From an uncultured Oscillospiraceae bacterium (GTDB lineage: Bacteria; Bacillota; Clostridia; Oscillospirales; Acutalibacteraceae), in contig CABUNG010000002.1 of NCBI GenBank assembly GCA_902492895.1, positions 62,001 through 126,000 of the forward strand: a stretch of DNA of 64,000 nucleotides, written 5' to 3'. The stretch's first letter is position 1. Each line of letters starts with the position of its first letter. Positions 43,646 through 53,022 of the stretch are shown here, one piece after another. A program made the translations under genes and the position numbers. Under the pieces are notes generated by a model. The model was not told the origin of the DNA, ran no database searches, and saw only the letters and a program-made list of their open reading frames with translations.

Positions 43646-44602
43646 TCAGTTTTTCTCCCCGAACAGGCGGTAGGCCAGCCGCGACGACAGCCATACCAGG
43701 ATCAGCAGCAGCACCGACAGCGCGGCCGCATAGCCCATCTCATACCGCAGGAATCCGTAATCGTCCATATGGTTGACGATGAGCTGGCCGGCATAGCCGG
43801 GTGTCGGATTGGTTCCCGACAACGTCACGCCGAGACCGGGGGAATTGAAGGTGCTGACCAGCGCCATGACGGCGCCGAACAGCATCTGCGGCTTGACCGA
43901 GGGGATGGTGATGTAATAGATCTCCTGCAGACGGTTGCGCACCCCGTCGATATAGGCGGCCTCGTACAGTTCGGTATCGACATTGATGATGCCAGAGAGC
44001 ATGGCGAGGAATCCTACGCCCATGCTGGACCACAGGGCTATGAAGATCATGATGGGCAGGAGATGCTCCGTCGAGGTCAGCCAGGAAACCGGCTCTTTGA
44101 TCAGGCCGAAGGAAAGCAGCACGCTGTTGAGATACCCCATCCGGTCGCCGGAGAAGAGGACGCCCCAGATGGTGGCCATGGACGTCGCGCCCAGCAGAGA
44201 GGGGGAATAGATGACGATGGCCAGGATGGTGCGGGGCATCGGCGTGAGCTGAGCGAGGAGCCAGGCGAGCACAAAGGAGAGGACATAGCCTCCCGGGCCC
44301 ACGATCAGCGCGTAGGTAATGGTGTTCGGCAGGACGTTCTGCATGAACTGGGTGTCTTTTGTGAAAATATCCTGATAATTCTGCAGGCCGACAAAGACCG
44401 GTGCCTGGACCGAGTCGAATTTGGTAAACGACAGCAGGATGGCGCACAGGACCGGCAGCAGGATGAAGAGGGTGAAGCAGATCAGAAAGGGGGAGAGCAG
44501 CACCCAATGGGAATACCGGTTTAAAAAGCCCCGGATCCCCCGGTCCGATCCGGCCCTGGGACGCAGAGCGGAGGCAGGCAGCGCAGCCGATTTGGTGCTC
44601 AT
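43646..44602 (-). CDS. Sugar ABC transporter permease, MalF/LplB-like (first pair of locus 2)
   Basis: This 318-residue permease has six membrane segments after a basic N-terminus of about 25 residues. Its EAA loop is YEAAYIDGVRNRLQEIYYI. It shares the PxPGYAGQ-x4-H-x2-DYGF and MGYAAA segment with the locus-1 MalF. Its start codon overlaps the stop of the long binding protein by 4 nt (ATGA), so the two are translationally coupled. The gap to the downstream MalG is 92 nt. Confidence 0.93.
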   Translation of the reverse strand: MSTKSAALPASALRPRAGSDRGIRGFLNRYSHWVLLSPFLICFTLFILLPVLCAILLSFTKFDSVQAPVFVGLQNYQDIFTKDTQFMQNVLPNTITYALIVGPGGYVLSFVLAWLLAQLTPMPRTILAIVIYSPSLLGATSMATIWGVLFSGDRMGYLNSVLLSFGLIKEPVSWLTSTEHLLPIMIFIALWSSMGVGFLAMLSGIINVDTELYEAAYIDGVRNRLQEIYYITIPSVKPQMLFGAVMALVSTFNSPGLGVTLSGTNPTPGYAGQLIVNHMDDYGFLRYEMGYAAALSVLLLILVWLSSRLAYRLFGEKN

Positions 44603-47448
44603 GACGAACGGCCTCCTTTCTGCAGAATGTCCTCGATGGAATAGAAAACGTAGGGTTTTAATATTTGGCCGTCCCGGTCGGTGTAACCGAATTCGGACAG
44701 CTTGCGTTCAAACTCCCGGTTGATAATCAGAACCGCGTCGTCCAGCGCGATCCGGGCGGATTTCCCGCCCAGCACGGTGCCGATCCAGGCGTTGCTCAGT
44801 TCCCTTTCCACGGCGTACAGAGCGGGATGGCGGGGAACTTCCTGCATGACGTCCCACTGCTCCAGAATCACCGCTTTGTCCGCCTCGGGGAAGGTCAGTT
44901 CCCGGAAGGCCTCCAGATTGGCCGTGTTCCACAGATAATCCGGACCATAGGTGGTCTGGAGCATGCTGCCGAAAGTCGTCTGCACTTCTTTGGAGAGCCA
45001 CCATTTCAGAAATTCCCAGCCCTCCTCCTGCATCTGCGACTGAGAGAGCAGCGCACAGGCCGTGGAGGCGCACACCGAACCCCGGTGAATCCGGCCTTCA
45101 TCGTCCCGCATGCCGGGAGCCAGGGCGATATCCCACAGCCCCGCGATTTCGGGAGCGGCGTTTTTGATCTTCACATAATCGGTGAAAGAACCGATGCCGA
45201 TGGGAATCTGCCCGTAGCGGAAGCTGTTGTAGAAGCTCGATACCGATTGAGGCAGGCTGTACAGCTTGTAAAGGTTGGTCAGGGTTTCAAAGCCGCGGAG
45301 CCCCTCCTTGGAATTGATGGCAGTGGTCAGGCCATCCGCGGAATAGAGGTCGGCCCCGGCCTGCTGAAGGAACGGAACCGTGGTGTACAAAGGCTTCGCG
45401 CCGCTGTAACCGGACAGCTGCAGATAAAAATCCATCGAGTTGCGGCGCAGGGTGGGCATCATATCGGCCACATCATCCCAGGTTTCCGGAATTTTCAGCC
45501 CGAGCCGCTCCAGGATGTCCCGGCGATACATGAGCACATAGAATTCCTGGGTTTCGGTCACGCCGAACACCTGATCCCCGAGCGTGTACGGTACCAGGGA
45601 TTCCGGATTGTATTCCTTCTGCATATAGGAGGCGAAGTCCGGAAATTGATTCAGGTCCACCGCGGCATTCCGCAGCCCCAGATCGAACGGCATATTCGAC
45701 TGGACCCCCATGATCACATCGGGAGAGATGTTGGTGGCGTTGGACAGAATGATGCGCTGTTCGCTCGGCATGAGGGAAAACTGCACCCGGATGCCGGTTT
45801 CCGGCGTGAACAAGGTGTCGGCCAGAGACTGCAGCATCTCCATATAGAAAATCGGGCGGTTGATCCAGACCCGCAGAACGTCATCCTCGGTTTTTATTTT
45901 CTCGCTGTAAAAGAGGGAATGGAAAAAGCGCTTGATGCCGTCGGTTATCTTGGCGAAGAATCCGGCTTTGGCCGCGGGCAGCGTTTCATCGCTTCCGTGG
46001 ATATACAGGCGGTCCACCGCCAGATTCTGATAGGTCAGCTCGTCGATCTGGTCGGACAGATACCGTGCCGCCGATCCCGACCCTTCGCTGAGCAGGGAGA
46101 GATTGGCGAACATCTTATCGGGATTTTTGAGGAGCTTCCTCAGATTGTCGGCGGCGAGCTTTATATTCAGAGCAGCGGCGGGATTTTTGGTTTGCAGGGT
46201 TCCGAGGCCCTCATACAGTTCCAGAAGCTCTTCCCGATACCCCCGCAGCTTCTCCACAACGCCCGGTATATAGCTCTCCACATCCCAAGTGCGGTATTCG
46301 CTTGCCCCGGTTCCGGAGATCTTTTTAATTTCCAGGCCGATGGAGGAAAGGTCGGACAGAATAGCCTGCAGCCGTTCGATATAGGCGGCCACCGGGGTGC
46401 CGTCCGCTTCCAGGGAAATGGTGTGCCATCCGGCGTCCAGATACACGCCGGCCGCGCCGTCAGCGGCGGTCAGGGTGGTGTTTTGAAAAGCGACGCCCGT
46501 ATAGGCGAAGGGCATACTCCGCATCTCGTCAAACAGGCTCCGGCCGTCAATCTGGACGTTTTGGAAAACCGGAATGTCCTCTTTGTAGTTCTGTGAATAC
46601 CGCAGGCTGATGTGATACACCCCAGCCTGCTTGATTTCAAATCCATACACCACTTTTTGTCCAACGGTGTCAAAAGAGCCGGCGTCGAGGATATTGAGTC
46701 GTTTGACCCGGTAGTCATAGGGATACAGGGCCGGATTGCGTTCGGCGCCCGCCCGGATGTGGGAATCGGACTTGACGGTATAGTCCTCTCCTTCGATGAC
46801 GACGAAATCCGTTCCGGGAGCCTTCCCGGCGAGGGTTTTCGCGTATGCGGCGTAGGATGGCGGTTCGCTTTCGCGCACCACACGGATCCGCTGTACGCTG
46901 AGCGGTACATCGTCGCTCGTCAAAGTGAGGGTATGCTCGCCGGCGGCCAGTTCAAATACCGCCGGACGGCGCGAGACGCTTGCCTGGTCCTGCACAAAAT
47001 CGACGATCGGGGCGTCGTACACCCGCTGCTCGGCGGGCATTTCATTGCCGAAAGCGTCCATGCGATAATTCTTGGAGACGTCCTCCCAGAGCGAGAACAC
47101 CTGGGTGCGGCAGCCGGTTCCGCCAATCGATACCTGCAGTGTGCTTTTGAGCAGAACGGAGGAGTCCGCCCGGTAGTCGAGCAGCAGGGTATACCGGCCG
47201 GTTTCGGGAACGGAGAGGGGGATCTCCCGGGCTTCGCCCACTTTGAGATGAAGCGGCAGACCGGCGGATTCCGAAGACGACCAGACGACCTGTTCCTCAT
47301 CCACAGCGGTCCAGACGTCGAAATATCCGGTGAAAGCCTTATCCGCGGCCGGAACGACGGCCGCTGCACGGAACTCCACCTGCGTGGTGCACAGAAGCGC
47401 TGCCGTCAGCCCCACGGCCAATAGCCGTTTCCCTGTTTGTATACCCAT
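44599..47448 (-). CDS. Long extracellular solute-binding protein with carbohydrate-binding-like modules
   Basis: This 949-residue secreted protein has the same layout as the one at 2652-5489. It has a signal peptide (about 1-30), two beta-sandwich carbohydrate-binding-like modules (roughly 35-215 and 230-385) and a helical linker (about 390-545). An extracellular binding domain follows from about 560, with LPETWDD-like KIPETWDDVADMMPTL and NSFRYGQIPIGIGSFTDY. The ATG at 47448 starts the signal peptide and follows AAAGGACAGGG. It is separated from the short binding protein by a gap that holds a strong hairpin and couples to the MalF gene. The ligand is unknown. Confidence 0.85.
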   Translation of the reverse strand: MGIQTGKRLLAVGLTAALLCTTQVEFRAAAVVPAADKAFTGYFDVWTAVDEEQVVWSSSESAGLPLHLKVGEAREIPLSVPETGRYTLLLDYRADSSVLLKSTLQVSIGGTGCRTQVFSLWEDVSKNYRMDAFGNEMPAEQRVYDAPIVDFVQDQASVSRRPAVFELAAGEHTLTLTSDDVPLSVQRIRVVRESEPPSYAAYAKTLAGKAPGTDFVVIEGEDYTVKSDSHIRAGAERNPALYPYDYRVKRLNILDAGSFDTVGQKVVYGFEIKQAGVYHISLRYSQNYKEDIPVFQNVQIDGRSLFDEMRSMPFAYTGVAFQNTTLTAADGAAGVYLDAGWHTISLEADGTPVAAYIERLQAILSDLSSIGLEIKKISGTGASEYRTWDVESYIPGVVEKLRGYREELLELYEGLGTLQTKNPAAALNIKLAADNLRKLLKNPDKMFANLSLLSEGSGSAARYLSDQIDELTYQNLAVDRLYIHGSDETLPAAKAGFFAKITDGIKRFFHSLFYSEKIKTEDDVLRVWINRPIFYMEMLQSLADTLFTPETGIRVQFSLMPSEQRIILSNATNISPDVIMGVQSNMPFDLGLRNAAVDLNQFPDFASYMQKEYNPESLVPYTLGDQVFGVTETQEFYVLMYRRDILERLGLKIPETWDDVADMMPTLRRNSMDFYLQLSGYSGAKPLYTTVPFLQQAGADLYSADGLTTAINSKEGLRGFETLTNLYKLYSLPQSVSSFYNSFRYGQIPIGIGSFTDYVKIKNAAPEIAGLWDIALAPGMRDDEGRIHRGSVCASTACALLSQSQMQEEGWEFLKWWLSKEVQTTFGSMLQTTYGPDYLWNTANLEAFRELTFPEADKAVILEQWDVMQEVPRHPALYAVERELSNAWIGTVLGGKSARIALDDAVLIINREFERKLSEFGYTDRDGQILKPYVFYSIEDILQKGGRSS

Positions 47449-47523
47449 GCTGCAACCCTGTCCTTTCCTGTACGAATGACCGGACGCTTTCAGCTGAACA
47501 CGGAGGATCCGAGGTTTTCCAAG

Positions 47524-47557
47524 GACGGGGATGCGGCAATGTTGCCGCATCCCCGTC
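47524..47557 (-). other. Intercistronic hairpin between the two binding-protein genes
   Basis: GACGGGGATGCGGCAA pairs perfectly with TTGCCGCATCCCCGTC, 14 nt after the stop of the short binding protein. There is no T-run on the transcribed side, so it more likely protects or processes mRNA than terminates it. Such hairpins after binding-protein genes allow higher levels of the receptor than of the permeases. Confidence 0.7.
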
Positions 47558-47570
47558 AGCGCGACCTCGG

Positions 47571-49034
47571 TCAGCCTTTGAAATCCTGCTGTACCTTCTG
47601 CATTTTTTCTGCAAAGACCGCATAGCTCTTCGCAAATTCCTCATTGATTTTCTTTTCGGTTTCCTTGGCGACTGTGGCGGCATCCTGTCCCTGTTCGATG
47701 AGTTCCTTGGCCTTGTAGATGTTGTCGTTGACCACGGTCCAGTAATCGGGGAGCACCTTGCTGTAGTCGCCCTTGACGGATTTATCCATGTGGTTATACA
47801 TGTATTTCACACCGTCCGGGACCTGCTCATATCCGTTGAAGCGCGCGGATACATCCGGATGCGAGCTGGACGGAATGGTGAAGCGGTTGTTGGTCGGGTT
47901 GTCCTTGTTGCGCCGGTTCTGCAGTTCCATGCGGGTGATGAGGCCGTCCTTGCCGAATGTGATGAATTTGAGCAGTTCATAGGCGGCCTGCGGATCCTTG
48001 GCGGTGGAGAGCATCAGGCCGTAATCGGCGTGAACGATCTGCTTGCTCTGTTCCTTGGTCGGAGCCGGAATGGGGTAGTAATCCCACTTGAACTTGGTCA
48101 GGCTGGTATTCATCCAGGAATCGTCCCAGGTGCTCTGGCAGGCGATCAGGATCTTGCCGTCGGCCAGTCCGTCCGCCTTGGCGCCGAATTTTTTGCTGTA
48201 ATCGTCCAGCCCGCCTGCTTTTGTGATCTCTTCATTCCGCATGGAGTCAGCCACGAGCTGGCTGATCTTGAGCATATCGCTTGTGAAGCCCACAGCCTGC
48301 GTAAAGGCGCCGCTCGTGAGATTAAAGGACTTGGTCTCCGGATTATACCCCCACTGATGGCCGCTCTCTTCGATCTGCATCATCAGATACTGGTCGAGGG
48401 ATTCCACATGGTTGATGCCGGAGTTGATGGTGCTGGTGGCTTTTTTCGCCATATTCAGGAACTCGTCCATCGTCCAGTTGTAGTCGGGCGGATCCATGTT
48501 CAGATCCCTGCACAGATCGAGATTGACAATCATAGAGGAGAACTGCAGCCAGGCCGGCAGCGCGTAGATCTTGCCCTCATAGCGGAAACCCTCGAGAGAG
48601 GTCTGGTGGATGTACTGGGCCTCGTCGTCCTTGGCGAGGAACTCGTCGAGGGGATAGAGCCATCCCTGCAGGGCAAAGGGAGAAAGGTTATCCCAGCCGA
48701 GCACCACATCGGGCATTTTGCCGGCTGTAGCCTGGGTGGAAAGGAAATTCTGCAGATCGCCCGTGAATTCCACGAGTTCCACGGTAATATTCGGATACAT
48801 CTCGTTAAAGGATTCGAGCCAGATCTCGGTTTCTTCCCGCACGTTGTCCCGCACCGCATACCGGACGGTACCCGACACGTCTTCGATGACCGGCAGCTTG
48901 TAGGTGTCCGAGGCGGCGCCGGTTCCGGACGAGGTTCCGCCGCCCGAAACATCGGGATCGTCGCTGCACCCGCAGAGCAGCAGGGAAAGGGCCAGCAGCA
49001 TGGGCAGAAAGCCCTTGACAAAGCGTTTGAGCAT
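47571..49034 (-). CDS. Extracellular solute-binding lipoprotein (family 1 type)
   Basis: This is a 487-residue sugar-binding lipoprotein. The lipobox is LLCGC with Cys23, followed by a Gly/Ser-rich tether. The mature part has EIWLESFNEMYPNITVELVE, then VVLGWDNLSPFALQGWLYPLD and the FITFGKDG-containing C-terminal lobe typical of SBP_bac_1. The ATG at 49034 has AAAGGTCGTGG upstream; a GTG four codons earlier is an alternative. It is the first transporter component in locus 2, between the DUF4434 gene and the long binding protein. A stable hairpin after its stop probably raises its mRNA level. Confidence 0.9.
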   Translation of the reverse strand: MLKRFVKGFLPMLLALSLLLCGCSDDPDVSGGGTSSGTGAASDTYKLPVIEDVSGTVRYAVRDNVREETEIWLESFNEMYPNITVELVEFTGDLQNFLSTQATAGKMPDVVLGWDNLSPFALQGWLYPLDEFLAKDDEAQYIHQTSLEGFRYEGKIYALPAWLQFSSMIVNLDLCRDLNMDPPDYNWTMDEFLNMAKKATSTINSGINHVESLDQYLMMQIEESGHQWGYNPETKSFNLTSGAFTQAVGFTSDMLKISQLVADSMRNEEITKAGGLDDYSKKFGAKADGLADGKILIACQSTWDDSWMNTSLTKFKWDYYPIPAPTKEQSKQIVHADYGLMLSTAKDPQAAYELLKFITFGKDGLITRMELQNRRNKDNPTNNRFTIPSSSHPDVSARFNGYEQVPDGVKYMYNHMDKSVKGDYSKVLPDYWTVVNDNIYKAKELIEQGQDAATVAKETEKKINEEFAKSYAVFAEKMQKVQQDFKG

Positions 49035-49054
49035 GGTTGGATCCACGACCTTTC

Positions 49055-51607
49055 TCAGTATACGTTGAGGCTGCGTACGAAATGGTCATTTGATGGATAC
49101 TGGGGGAAGACCCGTACGATGATTTTTTTGTACGGGGTTTCGGAATCAACGGCCAGTTTGAATCCTTTGATTTCCACGCGGTGCGTGTTGTCGGCCGCAG
49201 GCGCCCGGTTAAAATCGAGGAGCGCCGACGACGGTTCCGCGACCTCTCCCAGCTTTTCCTCCACGCCCGAGGTCGTCATGCCGTAGAATTCCACCCGTTT
49301 CGGCAGAAAAACCGTCGCATCCCGGTCGAGCAGCCACTCGGTTTCCACGCCGTGGATACGGGAGGGGGTTTTGAGATCGACCGCCAGATCGAAGGATTCG
49401 CCGAGATTCCTGACCAGGAGATATTCGCTGCGGGAATCGTCGTCTTTCCAGGAGAGCAGCGGGCCTTTTCCGGTCCCTCTCGTGAGCAGCCGGGTGGCGT
49501 AAGCGCCTTTGTATTCCAAATTGGAGAGGCTCATGGTGCCTTTCAGCGTGTCCAGCACGTTCGTCTTGACGCCGCCGAAATGCTCGTCGGGACTAAAGTT
49601 CTGGATCGTGCCGTAACCGGTGATCATGACGGGCTGACCTTCCACGAGACTCTGCGGTTCCCGATAGCCGTCCCCGGCCGAGGGGGTGGCGGAGGCGGTA
49701 TAGAGCCGGATTTCCGAGACGCCGGTGAGAGCGAACTTTTGGGTGATGCGCAGGGTGACGGTCTTGCTCTCGACAGCGGCTTTCAAATCGATGGGAATCC
49801 AGACGCCGCCGGGCGCTGCGTCGTAGTATTCCTTCAGAGGATAGACCGCCGTCACCGGTTTCCCATCGACGAGCACATCGATCTTTTCGGGCAGATACAC
49901 GTTTTCATAAGGATTGTGCTGCAGGTAAAGGCGGACAAACCCGAGGGTGCGGGCGGTGTCCGAATGAAGCTCGATGCTGTATTTCCCGAGTGCTTCTCCC
50001 TCAGCTTTTTCAAAGAGGAGCGCCGTTTTCGGCAGTCCGTCCGTCATCAGAGCCGGCGACCCCTCTTTTTGTTTCACGTTCCATTCGCCGCTGACGGATA
50101 CGCTCATTTCGCTTATGATGTCCCCGCCGAATTCGCGGTTGAGCGTCATGCCGTTCCCATCGACGGACACCGTGGTCAGAGCGGGGGCGGAGGAGCGGTT
50201 GCCGGAGGCGTCGTATGCGTATACGGCGTATTCGTATGTATAACCGCCGTCCACCTGCGCATCGGTCACGGTGCCGCCGCCCTCGGCGGCCTGTTCGACT
50301 TCCTTGACCCGGATGCGGGTGCTCTCGTCCTGATCGGCCCGCCTGCGCCAGATTTCGTAGCCGACGACCGGACCTTCCGCGCTTCCGTCCACCCGGTCCC
50401 AGGACAGGGTGACGTCAAAATTCGATGCGGCGGCGGAAAGCCCTCCCGGAGCGGGCAGGGTCTGCGTATACAGCTTGCCGTTTTCCTTGGCGTATTTGTA
50501 GGCCTTGTAGAAGGACTCGTTGGTCCGGTTGATGCCGCCCTTGCCGTATACGAGGCTGTGCAGGCTGAAGCTGACGTGGGCGCTGACATATTGGTCGACC
50601 GCCGCCATGTTGTCCGTAAAGCGTTTGATGGTCATGGTGCCGACGCCGTTCATGCTGTACATCTCGGGATTGTTCCACGCGATGGCCGGGCCGTAACCCT
50701 TGGCATCGCGGGAAGGCTGGGCGGCTTTCCGCGCCTCGTCCATAACCCGGTACCAGGGGACGATGGTTTCCTTCATGGTGGATTCCCAGCCGCAGCCGTC
50801 CTGGGGGGCGATGATGTCGACCCGCGTTTGGGACCAGACCTCGCGGCAGATCGTCTTCCACTGATCCAGCTTGGCGGCGGTGGGCGCCTCGGTCAGGGGC
50901 GCATACACGAGCGGGGAAATCAGGATCGGTTTGTCCGGCGTGACCGATTTGATGTGGTTCGTCAGGGGCTGGTAGAAATTCTTGATCAGCCGGGGCAGGG
51001 ATCCGTTTTCATTTTTGACCGCGTCGTTGTTGAATTCAAACGGCAGGTACCAGCCGGCGATCACATCGCCGTATTCGGAGCCGAACTGCTTCCACAGATC
51101 GTCGAATACGTCTTTGGAGTATGCGGCGCTGGAGACTAAGAAGGTGCTTTCTCCCTTGGCGTTCAGGTCGCTGAATCCGGCCGGCATTGCGGAGAACCAA
51201 GCGCTTTCCGCAATGTGGAGACCCAGATAAATCTTCATGCCGTTCGCCTTTGCGGCCTCCAGCATAAAGGGGATTTGGTTTCTGTAACCGCCGTTGTCGG
51301 GAGCGGCAGGCGTTTCAAAAGTAGGATTGTAATAATACGTCTTGACGGTGTCGTTGTAATACTGCACCGCATATTGGACGACGATGGTCTCGATGCCGAC
51401 GCCCTTCATCTGGGTCATGATGGCGTTCCAGTCGTCCTGGTTACAGGCGTCGCTGCCGCTGGTCAGCTCCGGCGCCACAAACATTCCCGATAACATGGGC
51501 AATTTTCCTCCTGATTCGTCTGCTTTGGAAAATGTCGCTGCGGGGAGCATCAGCGCTCCGGCCAGCAGACAGCTCATACACAGCCGGACAATGCGTTTCA
51601 TATCCAT
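49055..51607 (-). CDS. Secreted DUF4434/fibronectin-III/discoidin-like multidomain protein
   Basis: This 850-residue exported protein has a signal peptide (about 1-28) and a DUF4434 domain (about 35-370). DUF4434 resembles a glycoside-hydrolase TIM barrel and starts here with LSGMFVAPELTSGSDACNQD. A fibronectin type III domain (about 385-480) follows, then two beta-sandwich modules that look like discoidin/F5-8 type or other carbohydrate-binding folds (about 500-645 and 680-848). Acidic candidates such as the GWYLPFEFNND glutamate could be catalytic. No wall anchor is visible. It lies between the beta-helix protein and the short binding protein and may release or process the sugar that the transporter imports; enzymatic activity is an inference. 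Confidence 0.82.
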   Translation of the reverse strand: MDMKRIVRLCMSCLLAGALMLPAATFSKADESGGKLPMLSGMFVAPELTSGSDACNQDDWNAIMTQMKGVGIETIVVQYAVQYYNDTVKTYYYNPTFETPAAPDNGGYRNQIPFMLEAAKANGMKIYLGLHIAESAWFSAMPAGFSDLNAKGESTFLVSSAAYSKDVFDDLWKQFGSEYGDVIAGWYLPFEFNNDAVKNENGSLPRLIKNFYQPLTNHIKSVTPDKPILISPLVYAPLTEAPTAAKLDQWKTICREVWSQTRVDIIAPQDGCGWESTMKETIVPWYRVMDEARKAAQPSRDAKGYGPAIAWNNPEMYSMNGVGTMTIKRFTDNMAAVDQYVSAHVSFSLHSLVYGKGGINRTNESFYKAYKYAKENGKLYTQTLPAPGGLSAAASNFDVTLSWDRVDGSAEGPVVGYEIWRRRADQDESTRIRVKEVEQAAEGGGTVTDAQVDGGYTYEYAVYAYDASGNRSSAPALTTVSVDGNGMTLNREFGGDIISEMSVSVSGEWNVKQKEGSPALMTDGLPKTALLFEKAEGEALGKYSIELHSDTARTLGFVRLYLQHNPYENVYLPEKIDVLVDGKPVTAVYPLKEYYDAAPGGVWIPIDLKAAVESKTVTLRITQKFALTGVSEIRLYTASATPSAGDGYREPQSLVEGQPVMITGYGTIQNFSPDEHFGGVKTNVLDTLKGTMSLSNLEYKGAYATRLLTRGTGKGPLLSWKDDDSRSEYLLVRNLGESFDLAVDLKTPSRIHGVETEWLLDRDATVFLPKRVEFYGMTTSGVEEKLGEVAEPSSALLDFNRAPAADNTHRVEIKGFKLAVDSETPYKKIIVRVFPQYPSNDHFVRSLNVY

Positions 51608-51652
51608 AACCAACCCTTTCACAGAAACTGAGAGTGGCGAAGCCGTTCCCGG

Positions 51653-52987
51653 TCAGGAGACCGGCTCGAGAATGATGGAATCGTACATGCAGTAGCCCCA
51701 GTTGGCGGTGATGAGGATCTCGTTTTGTCCTTCTTTGAAGGTGAACCCATCCGTCGGAGTCTGGGGATGCAGCTCATCGTTTTCCCATTTTTCCGTGCCG
51801 GGCTGGCTCAGCTGCCATTTACCCTGGTTTTTGCCGAGGAAGGAGGTGAGATACTTGGTGCCTTCGTTGATCTGGATATAGTCGCATTTGTTGTTGCCGT
51901 CGTCCGATGCCCCTACGACATACACCCGGTATTGACCGGCTTTCGGAACATCGACGGTTAACGTGATGGTGGTGTTGAACAGGAAGATATACCCCTTGCC
52001 CGCATATTTTTCCACCTTGGCGGTGCTGGTGGATTTCACGGCTCCTTTGCCGTCCACCGTTCCGTTTTCAAATTCGAACCGCAGCGTGTCCGCGCCCGGT
52101 TCCCGTTTGCTCGGATCCACAACGGGGACGTCGGTCCGTTCGAGGGTGTATTCCATCTGGAACGTCAGGCTGTTGCCCGCGGGCTGTTCGGTCTCGCCCC
52201 GTTCCAGAAAATCGATGGCGTTCGCGTTGGCGTTGTTTTTATACAAGTTCCCCTCGCCTTTGTTTCCGGTGCTGTCATAGAGAAGGGAGAGGCCGTAACC
52301 GGTGTTGCTGCCCTCCGGGTTGCCGTTCATGGAGAGCTCGCAGCCGGTGATGGTGCAGTCCCGGGCATTTTCCAGGCTCAGCCCCACAAAATGATTCTCC
52401 GTCATAGCCACCGACTGGATCCGGATATTCCGTCCGTTTTCGACCCGGACGCCGTATTCGAATCCGGAAACCGACAGATTTTCGATCACCGCTCCGTCGA
52501 CGGCCGTGCTGCCGGAGGACCGCAGGAGGATAGCCGGGGCGTTGTTGTCCCGCAGACTGCCGCCGCCCACGATCTTGGTTTTGTCTATCCCTGCCCCTGT
52601 GACGGTCAGGGGCAGGGATTCGTTCAGTTCCAGAAACAGGCCGTTTTCCAGCGTGTAGGTGCCTTCGCACAGATAAATTTTGGATTTTGCAGTGACATCG
52701 GTGAGCAGGCCGCCGCTGTTCGGGGAATAGAGGGTAGAGTCCTTTTTGTACACGACCGGCGTGACTCCATACCCCGAAAGCTCGGCGAGAACCGCCTCAG
52801 GCGTGTCCTTGGCCACGACGATGTGGGAGTAACCGGTATAGATTCCCCAATCGGGAGACGGGGCGTCGGGGTCCTGGCCTTTGCCGCGCAGCAGCAGCCA
52901 TCCCGTGAGGACCGCCGCCGTCACCACCAGAGCGGACCCAGCCGCCGCCAGGGCTATCCAACCCTTTTTGGTCATTTGCTTCTTCAT
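51653..52987 (-). CDS. Membrane-anchored parallel beta-helix protein with carbohydrate-binding-like C-terminus
   Basis: This 444-residue protein has an N-terminal membrane anchor (about 10-33). A right-handed parallel beta-helix follows (about 85-260; repeats such as AVIENLSVSGFEYGVRVENG and NIRIQSVAMTENHFVGLSLE). A C-terminal module (about 300-443) contains YRVYVVGASDDGNNKCDYIQ and ANWGYCMYDSIIL. That module is nearly the same as module 4 of the neighbouring wall protein (53023-55671). Beta-helix proteins are often polysaccharide lyases or binding scaffolds; no catalytic residues could be assigned. The ATG at 52987 follows GGGGAT. The shared module suggests both proteins bind the same glycan. 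Confidence 0.8.
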   Translation of the reverse strand: MKKQMTKKGWIALAAAGSALVVTAAVLTGWLLLRGKGQDPDAPSPDWGIYTGYSHIVVAKDTPEAVLAELSGYGVTPVVYKKDSTLYSPNSGGLLTDVTAKSKIYLCEGTYTLENGLFLELNESLPLTVTGAGIDKTKIVGGGSLRDNNAPAILLRSSGSTAVDGAVIENLSVSGFEYGVRVENGRNIRIQSVAMTENHFVGLSLENARDCTITGCELSMNGNPEGSNTGYGLSLLYDSTGNKGEGNLYKNNANANAIDFLERGETEQPAGNSLTFQMEYTLERTDVPVVDPSKREPGADTLRFEFENGTVDGKGAVKSTSTAKVEKYAGKGYIFLFNTTITLTVDVPKAGQYRVYVVGASDDGNNKCDYIQINEGTKYLTSFLGKNQGKWQLSQPGTEKWENDELHPQTPTDGFTFKEGQNEILITANWGYCMYDSIILEPVS

Positions 52988-53022
52988 ACAGCGATCCCCA
53001 GCTTTCTACCCTAAATCGGATT

